From Neptuniibacter sp. (GTDB lineage: Bacteria > Pseudomonadota > Gammaproteobacteria > Pseudomonadales > Balneatricaceae), in NCBI RefSeq assembly GCF_024231755.1, contig NZ_JAAEQH010000279.1, forward strand, positions 62,001 to 126,000: a DNA stretch of 64,000 bases, written 5' to 3'. Of the stretch, positions 27,661 to 36,572 are shown one piece after another. The notes beneath the pieces are model-generated. The model saw only the letters and a program-made list of their open reading frames with translations. It was not told the origin of the DNA and did no database searches. Position numbers and translations under genes: made by a program. Position 1 is the first letter of the stretch. Every line of letters starts with the position of its first letter.

Positions 27661-27948
27661 TTCTGGTTCCTGATACTGCTGGGGGCTTTTTCAAAACCTC
27701 GCCGACTAAGCTCTCATAGTTCAGGCGCTACTTCTATGTTCTTATTAGTATTGAGGGAATTACCCATAGACCTAGGGTAAATAGTAGTCGTTCAAATACG
27801 ATGTGGAAATGTTTTAAGGGAAATAAATCAGAGGGTTTTGTGGATTGTTTGCTAAAGGTCAATAGTAATCAATCCAAAGAATCTGATTCTACTGTGCAGT
27901 GATAGCCAGACCTCTGCACAGTTACCTTTATATCTATAGGAAGGCTAG
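27661..27948. other. Intergenic region with a hairpin after the CheY-like gene
   Basis: 288 bases. CTGTGCAG (27892-27899) and CTGCACAG (27914-27921) form an 8-bp stem about 28 bases after the stop of the response regulator gene at 27949, a possible terminator without a T-run. Nothing coding was seen. Confidence 0.4.
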
Positions 27949-28311
27949 TTAACGTACAACTTTCTGTACTGTTGCTAATAGCTTCTGCGGATTGAAAGGT
28001 TTTACCAGCCAACCAGTGGCTCCTGCAGTTTTACCTTTCATCTTCATATCAGCATTACTTTCTGTTGTCAGAATCAGAATAGGGGTGAATTTAAAATTTG
28101 GTAGTTTACGTAGTTCACTGCAAAGAGTAATACCGTCCATACCCGGCATATTCACGTCTGTTAGAATCAGATCAAATTTACCAGTTTTTGCTTTGAGTAA
28201 TGCCTGCTTTCCATCTGCGGCTTCAACTACGTCGTAACCCTGTTCCTTCAGAGTAAAAGTTACCATTCCACGAAGAGATGCGGAGTCATCGACAACAAGA
28301 ATTGTAGCCAT
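27949..28311 (-). CDS. CheY-like response regulator
   Basis: 120 residues, a single receiver domain: DD (residues 8-9), Asp in LILTDVNMPGMDG (about residue 52), TTES in place of the usual T/S-A, and WLVKPFNP with the conserved Lys. It matches the single-domain regulators linked to chemosensory arrays. The ATG has AAAGGAA upstream. No direct partner is adjacent. Confidence 0.92.
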   Translation of the reverse strand: MATILVVDDSASLRGMVTFTLKEQGYDVVEAADGKQALLKAKTGKFDLILTDVNMPGMDGITLCSELRKLPNFKFTPILILTTESNADMKMKGKTAGATGWLVKPFNPQKLLATVQKVVR

Positions 28312-28490
28312 ATTGTGTTCCTTTAAATTCCAGAATTTCTAAAGGGTAAAATCTAAAAAGTTGAGGCCTACTTTGTTTGATTAGGCACAATTTTTCAACT
28401 GTCTTTATGGATAGTTTTTTAAAAATAATGTTTGTTCAAAATCAATTAATACGCCAGCCTTTGACCATTATACGATGACTTATGGGCGCT

Positions 28491-29123
28491 TTAGCTGGTG
28501 TGACCAGAACCGTTGATGTTTGAATCACTATGCTGTACCTGGCGTAGTATCTGGACAGCGGACCAGATAAACAGACTTGCCATTATTGCGGCAACAATGA
28601 GGTCAGGCCATGCACTTTGGCTCTGCCAGACACCGGCAGCAGCCAAAATAACAGCAACATTACCGATAGCGTCGTTACGACTGCAGAGCCAGACTGAACG
28701 GACATTGGCATCACCGTTTCGGAAACGGAGCAAAATAAGAACACTGATAACATTAGCGGTGAGAGCAAGCACGCCAACGGTTCCCATTGTGACTGCCTCA
28801 GGGGGTTGCAGAACTAAAACCCGATAAACCGTCATGGAAAATACTGCTATACCCATCAGCAACAGACTCACTGCTTTGAACAGAGCAGCTCGGTTACGAA
28901 TAGTTAGGGAACGGCCTATAACCAGCAGGGACAAGGTATAAGTGGCAGTATCGCCAAGAAAATCCAAAGCGTCTGCTTGCAGTGCTTGAGATGTGGCGTG
29001 AAAGCTGGCGCCCATTTCGATAAAGAACATGACCGCATTGATCCCTATGACCCACCACAATGCCCGACGGTATTCAATTGATGCTCCGTCAAAATCTTTA
29101 TCTTCACCACAACAGGAGCCCAT
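28491..29123 (-). CDS. CDF-like cation transporter lacking the cytoplasmic domain
   Basis: About 210 residues from ATG 29123 (GGAG six bases upstream; the upstream start at 29174 has no support). Six membrane helices of the cation diffusion facilitator type, with acidic metal-site residues in ALQADALDFLGD (TM2) and SRNDAIGN (TM5). The usual C-terminal cytoplasmic dimerisation domain is absent and the tail is short and His-containing. The N-terminus has a CC pair (MGSCCGEDKD). It likely exports zinc or a similar divalent metal; a partner with HupE-like genes downstream is possible. Confidence 0.85.
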   Translation of the reverse strand: MGSCCGEDKDFDGASIEYRRALWWVIGINAVMFFIEMGASFHATSQALQADALDFLGDTATYTLSLLVIGRSLTIRNRAALFKAVSLLLMGIAVFSMTVYRVLVLQPPEAVTMGTVGVLALTANVISVLILLRFRNGDANVRSVWLCSRNDAIGNVAVILAAAGVWQSQSAWPDLIVAAIMASLFIWSAVQILRQVQHSDSNINGSGHTS

Positions 29124-29350
29124 AATTACTCCATTCTTTCCGATTATTTTATTTCTACACCTTTGGTCGAGCAAAAGCCATATTGTCGGAACTAATAAGT
29201 TTGCAGATTGTCTGCTGTGAAGAATCCAGAGATGGTGCTGTTGTTTACAACATGTTGTTGGATATGGGAAATCCTGTACCCAAGTACCATGGCTATATCT
29301 GACTAAACTACTAGACTATTTGTATCAGCTTAATGTCGAGGGAGCCTGTT

Positions 29351-29917
29351 ATGCCGAAGCTTGTCCGAACTATTTCAACCGCAGTAGCACTGTCGGGTCT
29401 TGTCTTGTCAAATATTGCTCTAGCTGATGCTCTAGATGGAAAAAAACAGATTATCCTGATGGATAAACAGGGCAATGAAGTTGTCGTAGGTGATGTCATA
29501 TTCAAGCCCCAAGCTGATGGCAGTAGTTATAAACTGCATATGGATCATGCCAAGTTTCAAGATTATTTCCTCTCAATGAAAGAGATGAAATGTCTGGAAG
29601 GTGGCCCTGAATTGATGTGTCATCTTCCATACCCATATAAACAGCCGCATATGGTTACCGAAAGTGATTTAAGTTGGCTTTCCCATGACATGTTATTTAT
29701 GTTCAAGAAGAAAGAGGATTTTGGCGCTAACTTCTGGAACGGTGTTTACTACAATATGCGGGTTGAAGATGGGGTGATCAAGGGGCAGGCAGAAGCAGTA
29801 GATCTGAACCTGTTGGCCTCTCCACCGGATGATCTTACTGTTCCACCAATGAATGAAGGGGAGCGGGATGAGATCGATCGCGCTAAACGTTGGTTGCCGG
29901 ATATTGTAATTCGATAA
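29351..29917 (+). CDS. Hypothetical secreted protein
   Basis: 188 residues from ATG 29351, chosen because GGGAG lies six bases upstream and a signal peptide follows at once (cleavage near ALA-DALDG). The mature part is soluble, with two cysteines close together (MKCLEGGPELMCHL) and many aromatic residues. No family recognised. It lies between a metal transporter and a His-rich protein, so a metal-related periplasmic role is a guess. Confidence 0.7.
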   Translation: MPKLVRTISTAVALSGLVLSNIALADALDGKKQIILMDKQGNEVVVGDVIFKPQADGSSYKLHMDHAKFQDYFLSMKEMKCLEGGPELMCHLPYPYKQPHMVTESDLSWLSHDMLFMFKKKEDFGANFWNGVYYNMRVEDGVIKGQAEAVDLNLLASPPDDLTVPPMNEGERDEIDRAKRWLPDIVIR

Positions 29918-30008
29918 TAGCCATAGGTGGCTTTTTAGTACTTTATAACAGCGAGTTAGGCACCAATTGTGCCTTGCTCGGTAGCTACGTTTCCTTATCA
30001 TTAATTCC

Positions 30009-30419
30009 ATGAAAAGATCCGATACTCGATTTCAGTTGCTATGGGGGCTGCTTATTGCCGTTTTGATACTGGTGCATACCAGTGTCCAGTCCTCCTCTTT
30101 GCATCTGCATCTTAACTCGGAGTCTCATCACCACCACGATGTGGGTTATTATTCACATGATCATACCCATGCGCACGGTAGTTTTATTACGGATGGTGAA
30201 GAGCATCAGCAGCAGAGTGTTGAGATGGAGTTCACGCAACAGCTGCTGTTGAAGAAAGTCCAATCCGATTCGACGCTATTTGTTCTTAGTGTCCTTCTAT
30301 TCCTTATTCTGTCGGTTCGAGTTGCTACCCGAATTCGGTGGCTATATCAGCCGGCACCTTTACCCTCACTATCAACCATTCGCCCGCCTCCTCGGGCTCC
30401 TCCAGGGAAACTGTTTTAA
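30009..30419 (+). CDS. His-rich membrane protein of unknown function
   Basis: 136 residues: an N-terminal hydrophobic segment (about 10-26), a periplasmic His-rich stretch (HLHLNSESHHHHD and HDHTHAHG, about residues 33-60), a second membrane helix (about 85-108) and a proline-rich tail. The His cluster suggests metal capture. It is followed after 57 bases by the HupE/UreJ-like gene, so the two may work together. No family recognised. Confidence 0.7.
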   Translation: MKRSDTRFQLLWGLLIAVLILVHTSVQSSSLHLHLNSESHHHHDVGYYSHDHTHAHGSFITDGEEHQQQSVEMEFTQQLLLKKVQSDSTLFVLSVLLFLILSVRVATRIRWLYQPAPLPSLSTIRPPPRAPPGKLF

Positions 30420-30476
30420 CAAATTTGGTTAACAGTTTTTCAAGGGGATCTATGATCCCGCTATAGAGGAAATAAA

Positions 30477-31544
30477 ATGAGTTTTAGTTTTCGTTGGCCT
30501 GTATTGATCGGGCTACTGGCGTTGTTGTGTGTTTCACAGTTGGCCTTTGCCCATGGTATGTCTGAAGAGGAGAAGCAGGCGATTATCGAAGGCGGTAATC
30601 TGAGCTACCTCTGGCTGGGAGCAACACATATGCTCTCTGGATATGACCATCTGGCCTTTGTGTTCGGGATTGTCTTCTTTCTCAAGAGCTTCAGGGATAT
30701 TGCCAAGTATGTAACCGCGTTTACGCTTGGACATAGTGTTACTTTGATCTGGGCTACCTACCAGGGTATTCAGATCAATTATTACCTGATTGACGCTGTT
30801 ATTGCATTGAGTGTGTCCTATATCGCTTTTACCAATTTGGGAGGCTTCCAGAAGTACCTGCGTATAGAAGCACCTAATATGCTGCTGATGATTACAGGCC
30901 TGGGCTTGATTCATGGGTTTGGCCTTTCTACCCGCCTTCAGGAGTTACCGCTGGATGCCGAGCATCTGTTGTTGAATATTGTTACCTTCAATCTGGGGAT
31001 TGAGCTGGGGCAGCTAGCGGCACTGGTCGTTATGCTGATCCTGTTACGTGTCTGGCGTGATAAGGAAAGCTTCAGACCTTTCTCTCGCCTAGCCAACTCT
31101 GGTTTGATGGTGATGGGGGGATTACTGTTCTTGATGCAGATGCATGATTATTCCCATGCAGATACGTCTTATGCTGCTGAGAGTAAAGCCGTAGAGGTAT
31201 CAGCTGTTGCTGAAGGGTTATCTGAAGGCGACTGGCAAGATTCAATCGTTATTGATCTGCCGCCGCAAGGGTACAAGGAATATAAGGTGATGCAGGCCAA
31301 AGATAAACTGTTGGCTTACGAGTGGATAACTGATGGTGGTGAACTTTACTACGATTTCCATGGTGAGCCGGCAGGAGATAAGACGGGGTTCTTTCAGAGC
31401 TATCAGATAGGTACAGATAGTAAAGTTAGTGGAGAGGTAAAAACACCGTTTGCCGGAACCCATGGCTGGTATTGGAAAAATAAGTCAGACAAGCCTGTGC
31501 GTATCATCCTTCAATTTCGTGGTGAATATGTACTGATGCAGTAA
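30477..31544 (+). CDS. HupE/UreJ-like membrane protein with C-terminal periplasmic domain
   Basis: 355 residues. A signal peptide (cleavage after AFA) exposes an N-terminal H at HGMSEEE, then about seven helices of HupE/UreJ type (HMLSGYDHLAFVFGIVFF, FTLGHSVTLIWA, GLIHGFGLSTRLQELP). HupE-family proteins are linked to nickel or cobalt uptake; no hydrogenase or urease genes are present. An extra domain of about 110 residues follows the last helix (about 245-355), rich in Y, W and D/E, predicted periplasmic. The AGAGGA site is eight bases before ATG. Confidence 0.8.
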   Translation: MSFSFRWPVLIGLLALLCVSQLAFAHGMSEEEKQAIIEGGNLSYLWLGATHMLSGYDHLAFVFGIVFFLKSFRDIAKYVTAFTLGHSVTLIWATYQGIQINYYLIDAVIALSVSYIAFTNLGGFQKYLRIEAPNMLLMITGLGLIHGFGLSTRLQELPLDAEHLLLNIVTFNLGIELGQLAALVVMLILLRVWRDKESFRPFSRLANSGLMVMGGLLFLMQMHDYSHADTSYAAESKAVEVSAVAEGLSEGDWQDSIVIDLPPQGYKEYKVMQAKDKLLAYEWITDGGELYYDFHGEPAGDKTGFFQSYQIGTDSKVSGEVKTPFAGTHGWYWKNKSDKPVRIILQFRGEYVLMQ

Positions 31545-31714
31545 CTTTTCTCCTTTCGGTTGGAGTCTATAACCGTTCTGGTTATTGGCTCCAATACTTT
31601 GCATTTTTTCTACTTTAGTGCTGGCTAAATTAGTTCTTTCTATCCTTTTTCCCTTAACTGTCTTGCATCTCCTGCTCTGCTACAAGATAACTGCATAAAA
31701 ATGAGGGGGAAGTT

Positions 31715-32221
31715 ATGAGCTATCTGTATAAAGCAGCACAATCTTTGATGCTGCTGTTTACGTTCCTGTTTGCAGTATCACTATCCGCGGAACAGAAATA
31801 TGATGATTCAGTTGCACTGAATGGTATCAGCGAGACAAAAGCAGTTTTCCTGATCGACTTTCAAACGGCTCAGAAAACTGCGTTTTATATGGACCTGATT
31901 GTGGGTACCTATGATGGGCTTAAACGGCAGAATGTAGAGCCGGAAATGGTTGTGGTTGTCATCGGACCGACGGTTAAGTTTCTGAGCAAAACTGCCAACC
32001 CTGAGCTGACCTTTGATTATGAGAAGGAGTTTGATTCCATTCAGAAGAGTATCAAAGAGCTGCATAAACGGGGTGTGCGAATCGAAGTCTGTGCTATTGC
32101 TACTGATGTGTTCAAGGTGGACAACAGTACTCTACCCAAAGAGCTAAGCGTGGTTGCCGATGGGTTTATCTCTTTGATCGGTTGGCAAACACAGGGTTAT
32201 AAATTGGTACCGGTTTTCTAG
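31715..32221 (+). CDS. Secreted DsrE/DsrF-like protein
   Basis: 168 residues with a signal peptide (cleavage near LSA-EQK). The mature protein has the alternating strand/helix pattern of the DsrE family (KAVFLIDFQTAQKTAFYMDLI, MVVVVIGPTVKFLSK, GVRIEVCAIATDVFKVD). The family includes sulfur-relay and unknown periplasmic proteins; the single Cys in VEVCAIAT-like position matches the family's usual one. Function here is unknown. AGGGGGAAGTT precedes the ATG. Confidence 0.75.
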   Translation: MSYLYKAAQSLMLLFTFLFAVSLSAEQKYDDSVALNGISETKAVFLIDFQTAQKTAFYMDLIVGTYDGLKRQNVEPEMVVVVIGPTVKFLSKTANPELTFDYEKEFDSIQKSIKELHKRGVRIEVCAIATDVFKVDNSTLPKELSVVADGFISLIGWQTQGYKLVPVF

Positions 32222-32295
32222 TTTTTGAAACTGGAATCGTTCTTTTTTTATTAAGCTTGTATGTATTATTCTGCCTCCAAACTGGAGGAGCGATA

Positions 32296-32898
32296 GTGAG
32301 ATTACGAAGCATAGGAGCAGTACTCTCTATATTAGCTATGACCGGCTGTGCCAGTCTTAGTAAAGAGGAGTGTCTGACTGGTGACTGGCATGGTATTGGT
32401 TATCAGGATGGATTGCAGGGTAAAACTGAAGCTTATTTGGCTGAGCATCAACAGGCCTGCTCTGAGCATAAAGTTAAACTGAATCTGGATCAGTATCTTA
32501 CTGGCCGAACAAAGGGCCTGCAGTCCTACTGTAAACCTGATAACGGTTACCGGGTTGGACGTAATGGTTTTGTATATGCGTATGTTTGCCCGCCGGATAT
32601 GGAAACCGCCTTCTTAGCAACCTATAAGAAAGGTCGTGATTTCTATCTCCAGGAGCAGAAAGTCCGCGAAACTGAACGCAAGATCAGCCAGCACAAGCGT
32701 GAGCAAGAAAAGTTGGACCAAGAGATTAGTAAAAAAGAGAAACGTCTTGTCAGTGATGGTCTATCGAGCAGCGAACGGCAGAGGTTGCTGCAGGAGATTC
32801 GAGAGCTGGAACAGAAAAAAGATCCCTCCCCTTCCTATCTTCATCGTCTTGAATACCAACTCGGTCAGGAAAAACAGAAGCTGCAGCAGTTGCAGTAA
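32296..32898 (+). CDS. DUF2799 lipoprotein with coiled-coil tail
   Basis: About 200 residues from GTG 32296 (GGAGG eight bases upstream), preferred to the ATG at 32257 because the lipobox (LAMTGCAS) then sits at a normal distance. The N-terminal half has the DUF2799 signature (CLTGDWHGIGYQDGLQG). The C-terminal half is a charged coiled coil (about 130-200). Outer- or inner-membrane lipoprotein of unknown role. A strong terminator follows, isolating it from the next operon. Confidence 0.8.
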   Translation: MRLRSIGAVLSILAMTGCASLSKEECLTGDWHGIGYQDGLQGKTEAYLAEHQQACSEHKVKLNLDQYLTGRTKGLQSYCKPDNGYRVGRNGFVYAYVCPPDMETAFLATYKKGRDFYLQEQKVRETERKISQHKREQEKLDQEISKKEKRLVSDGLSSSERQRLLQEIRELEQKKDPSPSYLHRLEYQLGQEKQKLQQLQ

Positions 32899-32926
32899 TC
32901 TGTAGAGCAGGTTTGGCATTATATAA

Positions 32927-32955
32927 GTGCAACAATATCTTTGTTGCACCTTTTC
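32927..32955 (+). terminator. Rho-independent terminator after the DUF2799 gene
   Basis: GTGCAACAA (32927-32935), loop TATCT, TTGTTGCAC (32941-32949), then CTTTTC: a perfect 9-bp stem followed by a short T-run. Confidence 0.8.
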
Positions 32956-33219
32956 TTAGCTACTAACAATCCATGTTGCACTATATTAGAGTTCGCTGTT
33001 TGCAGTTTTGCGGTGCACAAAATCTGTCTATTCTTTGTTCAAGTATTTTTTTGGTGCGAAGCTCATTATTCTTAATATTCAACAGTTAATGTTTTTGAGT
33101 GCTTGTATCTTATTGATATATAAATATTTTTCTTTAAAGATGTGTAGCTAAAACATTTTTGGCAAGGCTTTTGCTCAGTCTATAACCGAGGTCAGGTGAG
33201 TGACATCGGGAGGTTAAAA
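32956..33219. other. Leader region of the haem-protein operon
   Basis: 264 AT-rich bases without a gene. It contains the candidate NsrR-like operator at 33137-33159, but no clear -35/-10 pair. TTGATATATAAATA at about 33114 resembles half of an FNR site only. Confidence 0.5.
33137..33159. promoter_or_regulatory. Candidate NsrR-type operator (nitric-oxide sensor)
   Basis: AAGATGT (33137-33143), nine bases, ACATTTT (33153-33159). The two 7-base arms are inverted copies with one mismatch, and the arm sequence and 23-bp total length match the NsrR consensus AAGATGY-N9-RCATCTT. It lies 61 bases upstream of the first gene. It is a pattern match only. Confidence 0.45.
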
Positions 33220-35199
33220 ATGAGCGAAGCACTTCCAAAAGTGAGCGTAGGTGCAGATAAATGGGACGAAGCGATCATCGTGGTCGGCGCCGGTCCCGTT
33301 GGTTTTCGTTTTATTCAGGAGTTGCGTAAAAACGCTCCTCAGGCTCCCGTTATTCTTTTTGGTAACGAACCTTACCTTCCTTATGACAGGGTCAGACTGA
33401 GTGCCTTACTGGCTGGCCAGGACTCTACAGAAAGCCTGCTTTTACCGTTAGATGATCTAGAAAACGACCCGCTTTTCAAATATCTGTGTAAAGAGATCAC
33501 TGCCATCAATACCGATTGGGGTACGGTGATGGATTCCGAAGGTACGGAATACTCCTACAGTAAGTTGGTGTTGGCGACAGGTTCCCGTGCCCATGTACCG
33601 CATATTAAAGGTGTGGAGATGGATGGCGTGTTCACTTTCCGCAACATGCGTGATGCGGAAAAGCTCAAAGCACGCACCACGCGAAGCCAGGATTTGGTTG
33701 TAGTGGGTGGTGGTTTGCTGGGACTCGAAGCCGCTAAGGCGATGCAGGGAAATCTGACCAACATCACCTTGGTACAGCAGGCTAACCGAATTATGAATCA
33801 GCAACTGGATGATGTTGCTGCAGCAGCGCTTCAGGAAAAACTTGAAGCGATGGGTATTCGTGTCGTTGTTGGTGCCGGCGTTAAAGGTGTCGTCGGGGAG
33901 CATCGAGTTGAGGGCGTTGCACTTCGAAATGGTGAGACCATTCAGTGTGACACGGTGTTGCTATCTGCTGGAATCAAACCAAATATCGAGCTAGCGCGAA
34001 AAGCCTGGATAAAAGTCGGGCGTGGTATTCGAGTTAATGACCAGCTTCAGACTTCGCACCCTGATATCTACGCGATCGGCGAGTGTGCAGAGCACCGTGA
34101 AAAGGTTTATGGCCTGGTTGCACCTGGTTTTGAACAGGCTGCTGTAGCTGCGAATCATATTACTCAGGGTGGTAGTCAGTATCTGGGTTCACACAGTATT
34201 GCCCGTTTGAAGGTTGTTGGAGAAGCGGTCTTCAGCATGGGGGATGTGCTGGATGAACAACAATACGACAAGAAAAAGTTTATTACCTACACAACAAAAG
34301 AGGGTAGCTATCGCAAACTAGCGCTAAAAAATGGCCGCTTGGTTGGAGCGATGGCGATAGGTGAGTGGGATGAAATTCCACGTATCCAGGAACTGATTAC
34401 GCACAAACGCCGCCTCTTTCCTTGGCAATTGCTGCGCTTCCGAATGAGCGGGAATGTTTGGAGCCCTTCCTCTAATAGCCCTGAACACTGGCCTGAAACA
34501 GCCGTTATCTGTAACTGTAATAATGTTACTCGAGGTCAGCTCAGCTACGCCATTGAACATGGCTGCTGCAGTGTCGACCGTCTAGCTCAGGCAACAGGTG
34601 CTTCAACAACCTGCGGAACTTGTAAGCCTCTGGTGCAGCAGATGTTGGGAAGCGAAGTTCAGCAGGAAGCTGAACCTGATAAAAACAGCTTACTTGGCAC
34701 ATCACTGGCTGTAGCAACAGCATTGTTGGCATTTCTATTGATCCCTGCACTGACTGTAAGCACTTCTGTGCAGGAGCCTCTGCGCTTAGATCTTTTTTGG
34801 AATGATGGATTCTATAAACAGGTATCAGGTTTCACCCTTTTGGGGTTAACCGTTATTGGTCTGTTGATGTCGCTGAAGAAGCGTAGCAAAGCACTGAAGT
34901 TTGGTTCTTACAAACTATGGCGCAGTTTACACACCGTCTTAGCTGTTTTCTGTTTGTTGATCTTATTAGTTCATACCGGATTTAACAGTGGCCAGGCGCT
35001 TAACCAGTGGTTGCTGATCGACTTCCTGCTTTTGGCTTTTTTAGGTGCGTTCGTAAGCGTGGCAATAGGGATGCAGCATAAATTTTCACCAAGCGTTGGG
35101 CTTCAGTTGCGCAAAATCAGCTTCTGGGGACATTTGCTCCTCAGCTGGCCTCTGCCTGCACTGCTTAGCTTCCATATTCTTAGCGTTTACTATTTCTAG
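33220..35199 (+). CDS. NirB-like FAD/NAD(P) oxidoreductase with BFD [2Fe-2S] and membrane domain
   Basis: About 659 residues from ATG 33220 (GGGAGG six bases upstream; the TTG/ATG upstream at 33196 is less likely). Domains in order: FAD Rossmann (VVGAGPVGF, about residue 17), NAD-binding (VVGGGLLGLEAA, about residue 163), BFD-like [2Fe-2S] (CNCNN...CGTC, about residues 428-466) and about five membrane helices with His residues (LHTVLAV, LVHTGF, GHLLLSW), perhaps haem-b-binding as in ferric reductase/cytochrome b. The sirohaem domains of true NirB are missing. I infer an electron-transfer flavoprotein feeding the downstream haem proteins, orientation unknown. Confidence 0.85.
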   Translation: MSEALPKVSVGADKWDEAIIVVGAGPVGFRFIQELRKNAPQAPVILFGNEPYLPYDRVRLSALLAGQDSTESLLLPLDDLENDPLFKYLCKEITAINTDWGTVMDSEGTEYSYSKLVLATGSRAHVPHIKGVEMDGVFTFRNMRDAEKLKARTTRSQDLVVVGGGLLGLEAAKAMQGNLTNITLVQQANRIMNQQLDDVAAAALQEKLEAMGIRVVVGAGVKGVVGEHRVEGVALRNGETIQCDTVLLSAGIKPNIELARKAWIKVGRGIRVNDQLQTSHPDIYAIGECAEHREKVYGLVAPGFEQAAVAANHITQGGSQYLGSHSIARLKVVGEAVFSMGDVLDEQQYDKKKFITYTTKEGSYRKLALKNGRLVGAMAIGEWDEIPRIQELITHKRRLFPWQLLRFRMSGNVWSPSSNSPEHWPETAVICNCNNVTRGQLSYAIEHGCCSVDRLAQATGASTTCGTCKPLVQQMLGSEVQQEAEPDKNSLLGTSLAVATALLAFLLIPALTVSTSVQEPLRLDLFWNDGFYKQVSGFTLLGLTVIGLLMSLKKRSKALKFGSYKLWRSLHTVLAVFCLLILLVHTGFNSGQALNQWLLIDFLLLAFLGAFVSVAIGMQHKFSPSVGLQLRKISFWGHLLLSWPLPALLSFHILSVYYF

Positions 35200-35214
35200 G
35201 CCGGAGCGATATGT

Positions 35215-36531
35215 ATGAGTCGTAAATTGTCTATCTGGTTGGTTTGGTTGTTACTGTGCTTTTCATTGGTAGCTTTCTTTGGCTATCAGATGTTTATGCA
35301 GGAACAGAAACCGGATTTCTTAATTGGTGATGCGACACATGGCCATCATCAAATAGAACTGAGTTGTGCTACCTGTCACACAGAACCTTTCGGCGGTGAA
35401 GAGGTTATTCATGATGCTTGCCTTGGTTGTCACCAAGAAGAGTTAAAGGCTGCTCACGACTCGCATCCGATCAAGAAATTTACCGATCCTCGTAATGCTG
35501 ACCGTCTGGAAAAAATCAATGCGGTCAGTTGTGTTGCCTGTCACGGCGAGCATAAGCAGGACCGGACATTTTCTATGGGTGTCACCCTGCCCGAAGACTT
35601 CTGCTACGAGTGTCATGCAGAGATAGCAGAGGAACGTCCAAGCCATGAAGGCATGGGTTTCGATACCTGTGCTTCCGCAGGCTGCCACAACTACCACGAT
35701 AACCGTGCACTTTATGAAGCCTTCCTGTTGAAGAACAGCGAGGGGCCGATGGTCAAAGCGATTGCTCAGGTTCTTGAGCGTTCAGGGACAAAAGCTATTG
35801 AGCGTAAGGCGGGCCTGAGTATTGATCAGGCAGATGCGCCAACGGCAAGCCCTGAGCATCTTAAAGAGTGGAGTTTGAGTGGCCATGCTGCAGCAGGTGT
35901 GAACTGCACCAGTTGTCATGCGCCGAATGGCCTGCCTTGGCAAGATGATCCCGGTCTGGAGGCTTGTAGTAGCTGTCACCAGAACGAAGAAAAAGGATTC
36001 CTACTGGGTAAGCACGGTATGAAACTGGCGGAAGGGCTTGGCAAGATGTCGCCAGAGAAGGGTAGAGCTGTATTCCATGGGGATGCTGATCTCACCGGTC
36101 TGGACTGTGCTAGCTGTCACGATGCACATAATCCTGCTCCTCAGCTTGCAGCAGTAGAAGCCTGTACCAGCTGTCATAACGATACTCACACGCAGAGCTA
36201 TGCCGCATCGCCTCATGCCACGCTATGGAAGAAAGAGCAAAGCGGAGAGCTGCCTAGTGGGAGTGGTGTGAGCTGCGCGACCTGTCATATGCCACGTGAA
36301 GAACATAAAGAATTCGGTCAGGTTGAAGTGCGTGTTCAGCACAACCAAAGCATGAACTTGCGCCCGAACGAGAAGATGGTGCGTGATGTATGTATGAGTT
36401 GCCACTCTCTCTCTTTCAGTCTTGATTCACTGGCTGATCCAGAACTAATTCAGAACAACTTTAAAGGTCTTCCTGTTCAGCATATTCCATCTATTGAGAT
36501 GGCGCTGAAACGGGAGGCCGAGAAAAAATAA
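35215..36531 (+). CDS. Membrane-anchored multihaem cytochrome c (about 11 haems)
   Basis: 438 residues with an N-terminal uncleaved-looking membrane helix (about 6-26). I count ten CxxCH motifs (CATCH, CLGCH, CVACH, CYECH, CTSCH, CSSCH, CASCH, CTSCH, CATCH, CMSCH) plus one CASAGCH of CX4CH type near residue 152. The periplasmic region resembles NapC/NirT- or decahaem-type electron carriers. It lies 15 bases after the flavoprotein gene, so it probably takes electrons from, or gives them to, the membrane partner. The terminal substrate (nitrite, NO, metal) is unknown. Confidence 0.85.
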   Translation: MSRKLSIWLVWLLLCFSLVAFFGYQMFMQEQKPDFLIGDATHGHHQIELSCATCHTEPFGGEEVIHDACLGCHQEELKAAHDSHPIKKFTDPRNADRLEKINAVSCVACHGEHKQDRTFSMGVTLPEDFCYECHAEIAEERPSHEGMGFDTCASAGCHNYHDNRALYEAFLLKNSEGPMVKAIAQVLERSGTKAIERKAGLSIDQADAPTASPEHLKEWSLSGHAAAGVNCTSCHAPNGLPWQDDPGLEACSSCHQNEEKGFLLGKHGMKLAEGLGKMSPEKGRAVFHGDADLTGLDCASCHDAHNPAPQLAAVEACTSCHNDTHTQSYAASPHATLWKKEQSGELPSGSGVSCATCHMPREEHKEFGQVEVRVQHNQSMNLRPNEKMVRDVCMSCHSLSFSLDSLADPELIQNNFKGLPVQHIPSIEMALKREAEKK

Positions 36532-36572
36532 ACAAGATTCACTTATGAGCAATTGATGAACGGGGAATTACT

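Noticed and set aside
27760-27781. TTACCC...GGGTAA inverted repeat between signalling genes
   Set aside because: Short, GC-poor arms with no conserved context; chance is likely.
33114-33127. FNR-like site in the haem-operon leader
   Set aside because: Only the TTGAT half matches; the second half is AAATA instead of ATCAA. Kept as a weak note, not a feature.
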